Origin: Oscillatoriales cyanobacterium CG2_30_40_61
Lineage (GTDB): Bacteria > Cyanobacteriota > Cyanobacteriia > Cyanobacteriales > Microcoleaceae
Length of the DNA: 58,388 nucleotides
Reading direction: 5' to 3'
Assembly (NCBI GenBank): GCA_001873365.1
Contig: MNYZ01000052.1
Location: 1 to 58,388, forward strand
The notes beneath the pieces were generated by a model that saw only the letters and a program-made list of their open reading frames with translations, was not told where the DNA came from and did no database searches. Positions 26,673-35,738 of this stretch are shown here, piece after piece. Position 1 is the stretch's first letter. Every line of letters begins with the position of its first letter. The position numbers and the translations under genes were made by a program.

Positions 26673-28316
26673 TCAGTTTTTATCAGGATTTATCCCCTTA
26701 ATTGCGTTATTTAATTGGTTGGGTGTTAAAGATTGAATCAAGCTCAAAGGATAGGCTGGATCAGTAATAGTTTGAATATAAGCTGAATTAAGATAGGGTT
26801 TGTATTCAGAATTTTGATTCAGATAGGTCTGAAAAAATGCGGTGCTTAATGCTTTAATATAATTTCGACTAATTTCAGAAGTCGGGGGAACAAATTGGGG
26901 GAGTTTTGAGAGTTCTGAGGTATTTTTTTGGGTAATATCGTAAAAATGGGTAGCATGATTTTGCATCATTAAATATTTATTAGGAGTGGTAAGCCAGGTA
27001 AAAGATTGTAACTGTTCTGACAGGGCGGGGGCGAGAAAATCTGCGTTACTTGCGGTAATGAAAACAGGAATTTTGATTTTACTTAAACCCGATGATCCTA
27101 AAATAATACTATTCACTGGATTTAATACAAAAATAGCTTTTACCCTTGAATCTTTAAGTTGATAGTTATTCTCAGGAAGTTCTAAAGCTCGACACTGAAG
27201 AAAAATTGAAGGATTTAAGGGAATATCAGATTGTTTACAGTTGGTTTTTAGTTGGGTAAAATCAAGGGTAGCTCCTGATAAAACTAAAGCCGTATATCCC
27301 CCTAAAGAATGACCAATGACCCCGACATTTTGTAAATCTAATTGATTATTAAAATCGCTGGAATTAAGTTTTTCGAGTTGATTTAGTAAGACGGTAATAT
27401 CTCGAGGTCGATCAATAAATTGTGCGGGTTCAAATAGGTCTTTTACTTCCCCCTGGAGTAAGGATTGAAATTGTTGATAATCACTACCTGGATGTTGGGG
27501 AACCGCCACCGCAAATCCATAGGAGTTAAGATGTCGAGCTAAATTTTCAAACCGTGAACGGTCAGAAGCTAAACCATGGGAAATCACAATCACAGGATGA
27601 GTAAATTGATCTACGGTTTGAGCAGTATCGGGTAAATAAAGATCGACCTCAAAGTTACGATTATTTTCAATATTGTTGACCGTAATTGTTTTTTTAATCC
27701 CCGCAAATGTTCCAGGTTTTCTTAAATCTGGTCTTTGACTAAAATCGGTAAAATTAGCTTTTTTGGCTTCAATATTGGATAGAAATTCTAAGGATTTTGT
27801 TACGGTCTGGGTTTGTTGAACTAAGGTAAAAATTCGGGTTAAAATTTCTAGGGTTTTTTCAAGATCTAAGCGAATTTCTGGACTAGGAAACTGACGCATT
27901 ACGTCTATAATTGTAAAGCCATTGGGCTGATCCACAACTTCAAGTAAGCTAGTATGAATTGCTTCTACTCCATTATCACCTGATTGGGTTTGAATGATCG
28001 TTCCTAGATAGTTTAAAAAAGCCAGAATTAAGGGGGAATTAAAAAAAGGTTGAATAGAAATATCTTGATTAGTATAACGGGTTTTCAAGAGTCGAATTAA
28101 AGTTTGTTTTTGTTCAGGATTTAATAGTTTTAAATAGGTAGATAGGGATTCTTGGGGATTAATTGTGCCTTTTTTGGCATAATTTTCTAAAGCATCAATA
28201 GAGATAGAAATGCTTGTGGTTCCCAACGGGACAATAATAGATTCGGCGGCGATTCCGGGGAGAGTCGTTAATAGAATAGAGGCTATTGTTAAGGTAAAAG
28301 AGGACAACCAGCGCAT
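26673..28316 (-). CDS. Secreted alpha/beta-hydrolase with N-terminal DUF1400 (copy 2)
   Basis: The 547-aa paralogue of the neighbouring hydrolase has the same layout. A signal peptide ends TTLPGIAAES (about residue 24). The DUF1400 domain (about 26-150) has IIVPLGTTSISISIDALENY. The hydrolase domain has VIVISHGLASDRSRF, nucleophile VGVIGHSLGGYTALVLSG, acid VFITASNADFLAP and His MMQNHATHFYDI. The second Asp of the usual DD acid motif is absent (NADF), but one Asp remains. An AGGA ribosome-binding site supports the ATG. A MITE lies just upstream (28347-28447), in the leader of this gene. Confidence 0.88.
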   Translation of the reverse strand: MRWLSSFTLTIASILLTTLPGIAAESIIVPLGTTSISISIDALENYAKKGTINPQESLSTYLKLLNPEQKQTLIRLLKTRYTNQDISIQPFFNSPLILAFLNYLGTIIQTQSGDNGVEAIHTSLLEVVDQPNGFTIIDVMRQFPSPEIRLDLEKTLEILTRIFTLVQQTQTVTKSLEFLSNIEAKKANFTDFSQRPDLRKPGTFAGIKKTITVNNIENNRNFEVDLYLPDTAQTVDQFTHPVIVISHGLASDRSRFENLARHLNSYGFAVAVPQHPGSDYQQFQSLLQGEVKDLFEPAQFIDRPRDITVLLNQLEKLNSSDFNNQLDLQNVGVIGHSLGGYTALVLSGATLDFTQLKTNCKQSDIPLNPSIFLQCRALELPENNYQLKDSRVKAIFVLNPVNSIILGSSGLSKIKIPVFITASNADFLAPALSEQLQSFTWLTTPNKYLMMQNHATHFYDITQKNTSELSKLPQFVPPTSEISRNYIKALSTAFFQTYLNQNSEYKPYLNSAYIQTITDPAYPLSLIQSLTPNQLNNAIKGINPDKN

Positions 28317-28346
28317 TGTTTTTTCCTGTTCTAGTTTTTAATATTC

Positions 28347-28447
28347 AGGAATTATGCACAGAAACCGGGTTTTTTTATGAAAATACTTCCTGTGACCCAC
28401 ATATTATCTGAAAAACCCGGTTTCTCGGGCGACGGTGCGTAAGTCCT
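28347..28447. mobile_element. MITE copy A (101 bp)
   Basis: The terminal inverted repeats are AGGAATTATGCAC (left, two changes from the family) and GTGCGTAAGTCCT (right). The internal stems are GAAACCGGGTTTTTT and AAAAACCCGGTTTC. The flanks carry ATATT on both sides, offset by one base. It encodes nothing and depends on a transposase in trans. It is one of four related copies in the window. Confidence 0.8.
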
Positions 28448-28543
28448 AAATATTTTAATCTATTCTAAAATAACACAACTTTTACAGGAGTTAAATATTG
28501 ATTAAATCCGATCAAATCTCTGAAAAGCCAATTTTTAGACCAT

Positions 28544-31500
28544 TTATTGATCGGGTTTAAGGTGAGTGAGTAGGATTTTAATTTCTTCCAATAGAGAATC
28601 TACCGATAAATTAAATGGTAAGACTTTTAGGGGAAAACTAGCGGTAAAGCGTTGTAGATAAACAGCGATTTTTTTCCAGATATAATCCTCTAATTCACCC
28701 GTAGGATCAGATTGATTTTTCTGTTTTCTATCAACAGTTTTATTCAATATTGTCATATCTGATTGGGCTAAAATAATAATTGGTATTTTTGATTTTATTT
28801 GTTCTAAAGTTGACAGAGCTTCAACTAAATTAGAAAGGGATTTTCCGCGAAAACAAATTAATATTAAATCCAAGCTCTTACATTGAATTTTATGAATAAT
28901 TTCTTCCCAACTTTTGCCCATAATTCCTTGAAATCCAGCAATTTTAATATATTGAACTAGAGCTTGATCGATCTTAAAATTAGCGGGATCAACAGGATCA
29001 AGCGGATCTAATAAATCACCCAATTGTTGTTCCGGTAAAATTGAAGAATCTACAACTAAAATACTGGGTTTCCAACTTAAACGAGTGGCAATTTGCACGA
29101 CTTCTAATAAAGCTGAACTAATCGATAAAGGAAAACTTTCATTTTTGAACCGATCATCTTGGGAATTAGCTAAACAGGGAAAAATTGACAAATTTTTAAC
29201 TTGATTAGCGACTTGAGTAGTGACAGGATCTAAAGTAAAAATCGGTAATTGGGTCAAACTTTCTTGTTTACTAATATCCTCTAACAAATAGGATGGATTT
29301 TGGATTGAACTATCTCTTTCTAACACCATCACATTAGGATGCCAAATTTGGGCAATCATCGCGGCTTGATGCACGTCATCCGCTTCTAAAATTCGACAAT
29401 GGGAAAATCGAGATAAAAATAAAGCCGAATGATAAATATAATTCTGATTTTTCAAAGCTGCATCGGGAGCCAAATTTTGAGAATTTTCTGATAAACTAAA
29501 CCAAAGGATAATCAACTGTTGTGGGACAGAAATAGGAACCTCTAGGAGTAATTCTTTTAACAACTTTTCTAATTCCAATTCTTTAACTGGAAGGCTAAGA
29601 AATCCATCACAATGATTGATTAATGCCCGTTGTTTATCTCCCAAAGTTGCGGTAATAATCACCGGAATTTTATGGGTTTGTAGATCGGTTTTCAGTAGGG
29701 TTAAAACATCCCAACCGGACAATAAAGGAATTAAAGGATTTAGTAAAATTACCCTGGGTTGTAGACAACGGGCTTTTTCAACTGCTTCTGTTCCTGAATG
29801 GGCGATGATCACTTGATATCCTAAATCAGCGAGTTGTTCGCTCAAGTTTTGAATAAATTTGGGTACGGTTTCTACTACTAATACTAACCGAGATGTGTTT
29901 GAGGAATCTACAGGAGAAGAACTAGAAAATTCATGGTTTTGATTACCCAGTTTAGGCGGCAATTCCCAATTACAACGGGGAGGATTAGGGGGTAATAATA
30001 GCGTGAATTTACTGCCTTGATTCGGTTGAGAAATAAAGCTGACATCTCCCCCATGGAGTCGGGCTAAACGCTGGGTTAATACTAACCCCAGTCCTGTTCC
30101 TTCAAATTCACGGGTCAGGGGACTTTCTAACTGTTGGAATTTTTGGAAAATTAGATGCTGTTTATGATCAGGAATCCCAATCCCTCGATCCCAAATCGTA
30201 AAAGCTACCCAATTTTCCCAACGACTTACTTGTAGACCAAAATCACTGCCATCGGGGGTAAATTTTAGGGCATTACATAACAAATTGACTAACATTTGTC
30301 GTAATCTAAGTTCATCGGCGACGAAGGTTTCTAAACCGGGTTCAATCTCTAGGTGAAATCTACTTTTAACTTGGGCTAAAATTTCTGCTTGCAGTTTAAT
30401 ATCCGATTTGTCCTGGCTTTGATAATGTTGAATTGCTAAATCAAAGGCAGATTGACAAACTGATTGAATATGTAAAGGTTCGGGAACTAACTCTAATTGT
30501 CCGGTTTCTATGCGGGTTAAATCCAGAATATCATTCACCACTAACATCAGGTGACGACCACTTTTATGAATCAGTTGGGCATAACGGGTTTGCCTTTCGT
30601 TAAGTTCTCCCAATGCTTGATCTTTTAATAAACTTGATAAACCTAAAACTGCGGTAAGGGGGGTTTTTAATTCGTGACTAATACAAGCCATAAACTCGTC
30701 TTTGATCCGATTAAGTTGAATTAAATCAGTATTTTTAGCGGTGAGTTCTTGGGCGACTCGATGCTGTTCCGTAATATCTTGAGCGAACACTAACCAGAGG
30801 TTATCGGTTGCATTCTCTAAATCTAAACCTATTTCTGATTTATGGTTTAATTGTTGACGGGTAAATTGCCACACCCGTTCCTGATTTTGAGCGACCGGAC
30901 AAATACAAACATAACTATCTGGTTTACTCCCGAGTTGACACCATTGGGGCATTTCTAAGGAGGCTGAATTGGCAATTAAAGGTTCAGCAATATGGGTTAA
31001 GGGATTAGATAAAAGTCCCCAGTTCCCAGAGGTTTCTAAAGGTGAATTCCCCTCGTTTTCGCCCTCGGAAAATCTTACAGAGGTTTGAGCCCAACGGATT
31101 ACGGTTTCTGCGACTTCCTGTACGACTTGTGATCCTAGTCCAATTAGCGATCGCCAGGCTAAATTTTGACTAATGATACTGCCATCATCCCGTTGAATCA
31201 TTAAAGGTATAGGTAGTTCATCCAAAAACTCAATTAAATGACTTGATAGGAGAGAATTTTTCGGGTATAGAAAACTTAACCGGGGTTGGTTTTCTGTCTG
31301 GAAGTCGAAAGTATGGGGAGCAGAGGTTTTGGCTGACTCAACGGGGGGAAACTGTGGGCAATGTTTGGCTAAATGTTCCAACACCTGTAAACTATCGATT
31401 AATCCGATAAATTCTCCCACCTGATTCACTAAAGCGAGGGATAAACTTTCCGTCTGAGTTGGATCTACCGCCGTATGGGAATTTTGATATTGTAAATACA

Positions 31501-31801
31501 GCCAAAACTCCTGTAGGTTTAAATGAGATGGAATCGGGATCATAGGCTCAATGATCGTCTGAAAACCTTCTCCTAATCGGGGTTGGCTCTGAGTGGGTAG
31601 GGAAACAGGAATCTGATTCAACAGATAGGGAAGAAAACGACGCAAGGAAACCATTCCCATCGGCTGATATTGGGAGTTGATAATCACTACCCTTTCACAG
31701 TTTCCCTGGGAAAAAATAAACCGCAATGCTTCCAGGGATGTGTCCTGGTGACAAATAGGGACTACCTGAAGGAAATTGAGGAGGTTAGCTTGGGGAGACA
31801 T
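28544..31801 (-). CDS. CBS-PAS histidine kinase with three degenerate receiver-like domains
   Basis: The 1085-aa soluble sensor begins with two CBS-like modules (about 10-150; SLEALRFIFSQGNCERVVII, then GEFIGLIDSLQVLEHL). A PAS-like domain follows (about 195-350). HisKA (KDEFMACISHELKTPLTAVL) and an intact HATPase (NLLCNALKFTPDG, WDRGIGIPD, FEGTGLGLVL) come next. Three receiver-like segments end the protein. The first has VILLNPLIPLLSGWDVL, with Asn at the phospho-acceptor site and no conserved Lys (FLSLPVKE). The second has VMVLERDSSI, the third LDLILICFRGKSL. None has a normal phospho-acceptor, so they look like pseudo-receivers, as in the clock kinase CikA. CBS modules often sense adenine nucleotides. 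The cognate regulator is unknown. Confidence 0.85.
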   Translation of the reverse strand: MSPQANLLNFLQVVPICHQDTSLEALRFIFSQGNCERVVIINSQYQPMGMVSLRRFLPYLLNQIPVSLPTQSQPRLGEGFQTIIEPMIPIPSHLNLQEFWLYLQYQNSHTAVDPTQTESLSLALVNQVGEFIGLIDSLQVLEHLAKHCPQFPPVESAKTSAPHTFDFQTENQPRLSFLYPKNSLLSSHLIEFLDELPIPLMIQRDDGSIISQNLAWRSLIGLGSQVVQEVAETVIRWAQTSVRFSEGENEGNSPLETSGNWGLLSNPLTHIAEPLIANSASLEMPQWCQLGSKPDSYVCICPVAQNQERVWQFTRQQLNHKSEIGLDLENATDNLWLVFAQDITEQHRVAQELTAKNTDLIQLNRIKDEFMACISHELKTPLTAVLGLSSLLKDQALGELNERQTRYAQLIHKSGRHLMLVVNDILDLTRIETGQLELVPEPLHIQSVCQSAFDLAIQHYQSQDKSDIKLQAEILAQVKSRFHLEIEPGLETFVADELRLRQMLVNLLCNALKFTPDGSDFGLQVSRWENWVAFTIWDRGIGIPDHKQHLIFQKFQQLESPLTREFEGTGLGLVLTQRLARLHGGDVSFISQPNQGSKFTLLLPPNPPRCNWELPPKLGNQNHEFSSSSPVDSSNTSRLVLVVETVPKFIQNLSEQLADLGYQVIIAHSGTEAVEKARCLQPRVILLNPLIPLLSGWDVLTLLKTDLQTHKIPVIITATLGDKQRALINHCDGFLSLPVKELELEKLLKELLLEVPISVPQQLIILWFSLSENSQNLAPDAALKNQNYIYHSALFLSRFSHCRILEADDVHQAAMIAQIWHPNVMVLERDSSIQNPSYLLEDISKQESLTQLPIFTLDPVTTQVANQVKNLSIFPCLANSQDDRFKNESFPLSISSALLEVVQIATRLSWKPSILVVDSSILPEQQLGDLLDPLDPVDPANFKIDQALVQYIKIAGFQGIMGKSWEEIIHKIQCKSLDLILICFRGKSLSNLVEALSTLEQIKSKIPIIILAQSDMTILNKTVDRKQKNQSDPTGELEDYIWKKIAVYLQRFTASFPLKVLPFNLSVDSLLEEIKILLTHLKPDQ

Positions 31802-32235
31802 AAGACTTAAATTCTCCAGATCAGATCATAATCATCTGAGTTAACAATCATAATCTAAGAGAACCCCTGATAATTATATTTCTATTGTCATAGCAAATGG
31901 TTGACTTTTCTGCAAACTTAACGATTTCCTAAACAATCTTAAAACAATGGAAAGTTTTTCTTCCCGGCTTGGGGCAATTTTCCTAAAATATTGATCCCCA
32001 ACGGTTTAACGATATTATTTTATTCGTTTATTACCACAACGGTCTGGATGTTTGCTCGGAGGAGACAAAAATTTTCTTTCTATTTGATTAACCGATTACT
32101 GAGGATTATAGCAGACAAATTGATTCAGGAAGTTTGAAGTTTGTCATCTACTTTAAGTTAGAACTTCAATTTTCTGATCCTATTTACTTTTGAAGTTAAC
32201 CCATGATGATAATTGGGTCAATCATATTTTACTTT
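31802..32235. other. Intergenic region, no gene seen
   Basis: These 434 bp are A/T-rich and hold only a 29-codon open frame from 32048, which lacks support. The region upstream of the hybrid kinase must include its promoter. No palindrome of the window's repeat families is visible. Confidence 0.5.
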
Positions 32236-32652
32236 TTATGGGAAATAAAGCTCAAGAAAGTCTGTCGGTTTGATAATCGCTATTCCCATAAAATTATTTA
32301 ATACTAATAAATCTTGATCTCCCGTGATTAAAACTTCAGCATTAGCAGATAAAGCAGTTGCTAAAATATGATTATCTTTGGGATCTCTTAATTGGGGTAA
32401 GTTAATATCAATAGTAGGACATTTTTCTGAAAATCCTTCAGTGATAGCCATTAAATATTCAATAGTATGATTTTGCTTTTTAAGTTGATTTTTAAATTTG
32501 GCACGTTGTAAGGTTATTTCTAATTCTTCTAATAAAGATTCAGAAACAAAGATAGTGATCTTATTTTGTCTGGAAAGATGCAAAAATTGAGCAGGTAAAC
32601 CTCCCCATAGCAAGGCAGAAATCCAGATATTAACGTCAAGAACAACTCTCAT
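32236..32652 (-). CDS. PIN-domain toxin of a type II toxin-antitoxin pair
   Basis: This is a probable RNase toxin of 138 aa. PIN acidic residues are visible: VVLDVNIWISALLWGG (first Asp), ESLLEELEITL (Glu) and LRDPKDNHILATALSANAEV with ITGDQDLL (C-terminal Asps). It belongs to the PIN family with a D-x-N-x-x-I-S-A start. The frame is open four codons further up, but the ATG at 32652 overlaps the antitoxin stop by one base (TAATG), so I use it. The toxin gene follows the antitoxin gene, the normal order. Confidence 0.88.
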   Translation of the reverse strand: MRVVLDVNIWISALLWGGLPAQFLHLSRQNKITIFVSESLLEELEITLQRAKFKNQLKKQNHTIEYLMAITEGFSEKCPTIDINLPQLRDPKDNHILATALSANAEVLITGDQDLLVLNNFMGIAIIKPTDFLELYFP

Positions 32653-32918
32653 TATTTCCCCCATAATTCTTGTCTAACTTCTTTGACAATTGCACTAATT
32701 TCTTCTAAGGTAGGTTGGTCAGGGTCTGGTTCTAATTGATCTAATTCTTGTAAAAAACAATCTAAGTCAACAGTTATATTAGATTTTTTTTTCAGAATAA
32801 TTTCTCGATCGGTAACTGATATTTCATATTCTGTTAAAGGTTGCAGTTGTTGTAATATTTCGGGAGGAATTTCTAGTTTTCCTTCGGAAGTTACTCTGGC
32901 AATTAATTTAGTAATCAT
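32652..32918 (-). CDS. Antitoxin, AbrB/VapB-like
   Basis: The 88-aa partner of the PIN toxin has a swapped-hairpin-like N-terminus (TKLIARVTSEGKLEIPPEIL, then YEISVTDREIILKKK) resembling AbrB-type DNA-binding antitoxins. An acidic C-terminal tail (LDCFLQELDQLEPDPDQPTL, then EISAIVKEVRQELWG) would wrap the toxin. AAGGAG precedes the ATG. Autoregulation of the pair is usual for the family. Confidence 0.82.
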   Translation of the reverse strand: MITKLIARVTSEGKLEIPPEILQQLQPLTEYEISVTDREIILKKKSNITVDLDCFLQELDQLEPDPDQPTLEEISAIVKEVRQELWGK

Positions 32919-32997
32919 TCTTTCTCCTTGTTTGAATTATTGTTTTATTCGTGATCTAAAACTAAAATTTTAGGTGTACGCTGTACCAGTCTTACAC

Positions 32998-33108
32998 AGG
33001 ACTTACGCACCCAACCAAAGAAACCGGGTTTTTTTCCGAAAATACTTGGTTGTGACCCACATATTCTCTAAAAAACCCCGGTTTCTCGGGCGACGGTGCG
33101 TAAGTCCT
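32998..33108. mobile_element. MITE copy B (111 bp)
   Basis: The ends are AGGACTTACGCACC and GGTGCGTAAGTCCT, a perfect 14-bp terminal inverted repeat. The internal GAAACCGGGTTTTTTT/AAAAAACCCCGGTTTC stem makes the whole element a hairpin. Allowing one extra base at each end, both flanks read TTACA, a 5-bp target duplication. It lies between the antitoxin promoter side and the gene remnant at 33152. Confidence 0.88.
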
Positions 33109-33151
33109 ATTACAATTGTAGCAAAAAGTTTTCGGTTTTGTTGGGCAGAAG

Positions 33152-33331
33152 CTAAAACCTTTCTAACCAATTTTGCCAAGCTATATTAATCAGATTTTCT
33201 AGTTGACTCAGAGATTCTGTAGAATCTGTTACCTGGATAAACTTTTCAAAGTCTTTATAGTTATAGAATTTATCAATAGATCTTTTACCTTTAGGAATAT
33301 ACCCAATAAGATTTATTTGTTGATGCGATCG
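33152..33331 (-). pseudogene. C-terminal remnant of an unrecognised gene
   Basis: A minus-strand frame of 59 codons reads RSHQQINLIGYIPKGKRSID, continues through FYNYKDFEKFIQVTDSTESL, and ends LINIAWQNWLERF. The composition is protein-like, but there is no ATG, GTG or TTG before the upstream TAG, so it looks like the tail of a gene that lost its 5' part. I do not recognise the family. The stop lies 44 bases from MITE copy B. Confidence 0.4.
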
Positions 33332-33557
33332 CTATTTTTTTAAGGGAGAAGATCAAAAAATACCTTGATCACCCTTGCGCGCAATGTTATGAAAATATGA
33401 CATTTAATCGCCAGGATTGTCCACATTCGGGTGATATAATAAAAAGTTGGCTTTTTATAGAACCAATATCCCCTTCTCAACCTTAGAAGTGGGGCTTTGT
33501 AGTGACTCAAATCTCTTATCGGTAGAAAACCGTAGCGTCTACCCTATTGTACCTAAA
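33332..33557 (+). promoter_or_regulatory. Leader region of argZ
   Basis: No gene is seen here. The argZ frame is open from 33447 without support for an early start. The region has a GCGC palindrome (TTGCGCGCAA at 33376-33385), and TATAAT occurs at 33435-33441 as a possible -10 hexamer. I find no clear NtcA box (GTA-N8-TAC). Confidence 0.35.
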
Positions 33558-35675
33558 ATGACAGAATCAATTCGCTTTCTGATGTGTTCTCCAGACCACT
33601 ATGATGTGGACTATGTAATCAATCCTTGGATGGAGGGGAATATCCACAAGTCCTCCTTTGACAAGGCTAGAGAACAATGGCAAAGTTTGTACCATCTGAT
33701 CAAAGAACACGCCATTGTGGACTTAGTAACCCCCGCCAAAGGCTGGCCGGATATGGTCTTTACCGCCAACGCCGGGTTAGTTCTCGATAAAACCGTCGTT
33801 CTTAGTCGTTTTTATCATAAAGAACGTCAAGGGGAAGAACCCTATTTCAAAACCTGGTTTGAAAGTCAAGGATTTACCGTCCACGAACTTCCTAAAGACC
33901 TCCCCTTTGAAGGTGCTGGAGACGCATTATTTGACCGGGAAGGGCGCTATTTATGGGCGGGATATGGGTTCCGGTCTGAACTCGATTCTCACCCCCTAAT
34001 TGCTGAGTGGCTGGATATTGAAGTCCTATCCCTGCGGTTAATGGATGAACGGTTTTATCATTTGGATACCTGTTTTTGTCCCTTAAAAGGCGGGTATTTA
34101 ATGTATTATCCCCCCGCCTTTGATTCCTATTCAAATCGCTTAATAGAACTGCGGATCCCGCCCGAAAAACGGATTATTGTTGAGGAACCCGACGCCATTA
34201 ACTTTGCTTGTAACACCGTCAATATTAATCAGATGGTGATTATGAACAAAGTCAGCGAAAACCTCAAAGCCAGACTGGAAGAATCTGGTTTTACCGTCCT
34301 AGAAACTCCCTTAACTGAGTTTTTAAAAGCAGGTGGGGCTGCCAAATGTTTAACCCTGCGGGTGACTGAACCTGTGATTGTTGATCGTCATGCGGTGGTT
34401 AAATTTGAAAGCCACACCGTCCTGATGGAAGGACATCTATTAGATGCCGGCTTAATTAACCGCGCCCTAGATTTAGTTGTCGAAGGTGGCGGTAGTTTCA
34501 AAGTTCTCAACTTCAATTTAGGGGAACAACGGCAAAGCACCTCGAAAGCAGAGATTAAAATTTCCGCCCCATCCCATGAGGTGATGGAAGAAATTATCAC
34601 TCAATTAATTGATATTGGCGTGGTCTCCTTAGAAGATGACCAACGAGACGCCCGCTTACAACCAGTCGAACAAGATGGCGTTGGCCCCGATGATTTCTAC
34701 GTCTCCACTATTTACCCCACGGAAGTTCGGGTTGATGGCCAATGGCTAACCGTTCAACATCAACGCATGGACGGGGCGATCGCCATTTCCCCAACCCCCA
34801 ACGGTCTAGTAGCTCAATGTAAGATTCTGCGGGACTTAAAGGTCGGAGAACGGGTGGTGGTGGATGTGGTTGGTCTTCGCACCATCCGCAAAACCGAATC
34901 GCGCGAAGCTCGGAATGCACCCCAGGAATTTAGTTTTATGTCGGCGGGGGTGTCGAGTGAACGCCGGGTGGAGTTAATCGTGGAACAGGTCGCCTGGGAA
35001 CTGCGTCAAATTCGCGATCGCGGTGGGAAAGTGGTGGTAACAGCTGGCCCGGTGGTGATCCATACCGGAGGGGCGCAACATTTATCCCATCTGATCCGTG
35101 AAGGCTATGTCCAGGCGTTATTAGGGGGAAATGCGATCGCCGTTCACGACATGGAACAATCGATCATGGGAACCTCCCTTGGTGTGGATATGAAACAAGG
35201 TATCGCTGTCAAAGGAGGGCATCGCCATCACCTGAAAGTGATAAATACTATTCGCCGTTATGGGAGTATTGCCGCCGCCGTTGAAAATGGCTTGGTTAAG
35301 AGTGGGGTAATGTACGAATGTGTTAAAAATAACATTCCCTTCTCCTTAGCGGGTTCGATTCGGGATGATGGCCCCCTACCAGATACCCAAATGGACTTAA
35401 TTAAAGCCCAAGAACATTATGCCGAACTCTTGCAGGGCGCTGATATGATTCTAATGTTGTCCTCGATGTTGCATTCGATTGGGGTGGGTAATATGACCCC
35501 TTCGGGAGTTAAAATGGTCTGTGTGGATATTAACCCGGCCGTTGTCACCAAACTGAGCGATCGCGGTTCCGTGGAGTCTATTGGCGTTGTCACCGACGTC
35601 GGACTATTCCTAAGTTTATTAGTCAATCAACTAGATAAATTAACCAGTCGTTACGGCGTCGTACAAGTGGGTTAA
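33558..35675 (+). CDS. argZ: Arginine dihydrolase / ornithine cyclodeaminase-type bifunctional enzyme (ArgZ/AgrE)
   Basis: The N-terminal half (about 1-270) is the guanidino-group-modifying fold that turns arginine into ornithine, CO2 and ammonia. The C-terminal half (about 280-700) is the LOR/SDH-type domain, linked in Anabaena AgrE to proline formation from ornithine. It lets the cell mobilise arginine or cyanophycin nitrogen. Starting at the ATG at 33558 gives 705 aa and places Asn22, Asn71, His168 and Cys264 (in KAGGAAKCLTLRV), the positions known for the cyanobacterial enzymes, exactly where expected. This rules out the upstream in-frame start at 33447. The C-terminal part has VVTAGPVVIHTGGAQHLSHL and AIAVHDMEQS. 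It stands alone. Confidence 0.96.
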   Translation: MTESIRFLMCSPDHYDVDYVINPWMEGNIHKSSFDKAREQWQSLYHLIKEHAIVDLVTPAKGWPDMVFTANAGLVLDKTVVLSRFYHKERQGEEPYFKTWFESQGFTVHELPKDLPFEGAGDALFDREGRYLWAGYGFRSELDSHPLIAEWLDIEVLSLRLMDERFYHLDTCFCPLKGGYLMYYPPAFDSYSNRLIELRIPPEKRIIVEEPDAINFACNTVNINQMVIMNKVSENLKARLEESGFTVLETPLTEFLKAGGAAKCLTLRVTEPVIVDRHAVVKFESHTVLMEGHLLDAGLINRALDLVVEGGGSFKVLNFNLGEQRQSTSKAEIKISAPSHEVMEEIITQLIDIGVVSLEDDQRDARLQPVEQDGVGPDDFYVSTIYPTEVRVDGQWLTVQHQRMDGAIAISPTPNGLVAQCKILRDLKVGERVVVDVVGLRTIRKTESREARNAPQEFSFMSAGVSSERRVELIVEQVAWELRQIRDRGGKVVVTAGPVVIHTGGAQHLSHLIREGYVQALLGGNAIAVHDMEQSIMGTSLGVDMKQGIAVKGGHRHHLKVINTIRRYGSIAAAVENGLVKSGVMYECVKNNIPFSLAGSIRDDGPLPDTQMDLIKAQEHYAELLQGADMILMLSSMLHSIGVGNMTPSGVKMVCVDINPAVVTKLSDRGSVESIGVVTDVGLFLSLLVNQLDKLTSRYGVVQVG

Positions 35676-35738
35676 TTTCAACCACCCACACTGTGCCACC
35701 AGGTCTATCAGTGTGGGTCGTTCACCAGCCCTTAATTC

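Noticed and set aside
32048-32137. A 29-codon frame starting MFARRRQKFSF upstream of the hybrid kinase
   Set aside because: Too short, no clear ribosome-binding site, and composition does not stand out from the A/T-rich surroundings.
33447-33557. Early start for argZ
   Set aside because: Starting at 33558 puts Asn22, Asn71, His168 and Cys264 at the numbers known for the family; the longer form would shift them by 37.
33382-33557. NtcA binding site before argZ
   Set aside because: I looked for GTA-N8-TAC near the start and found none with a well-placed -10 hexamer.
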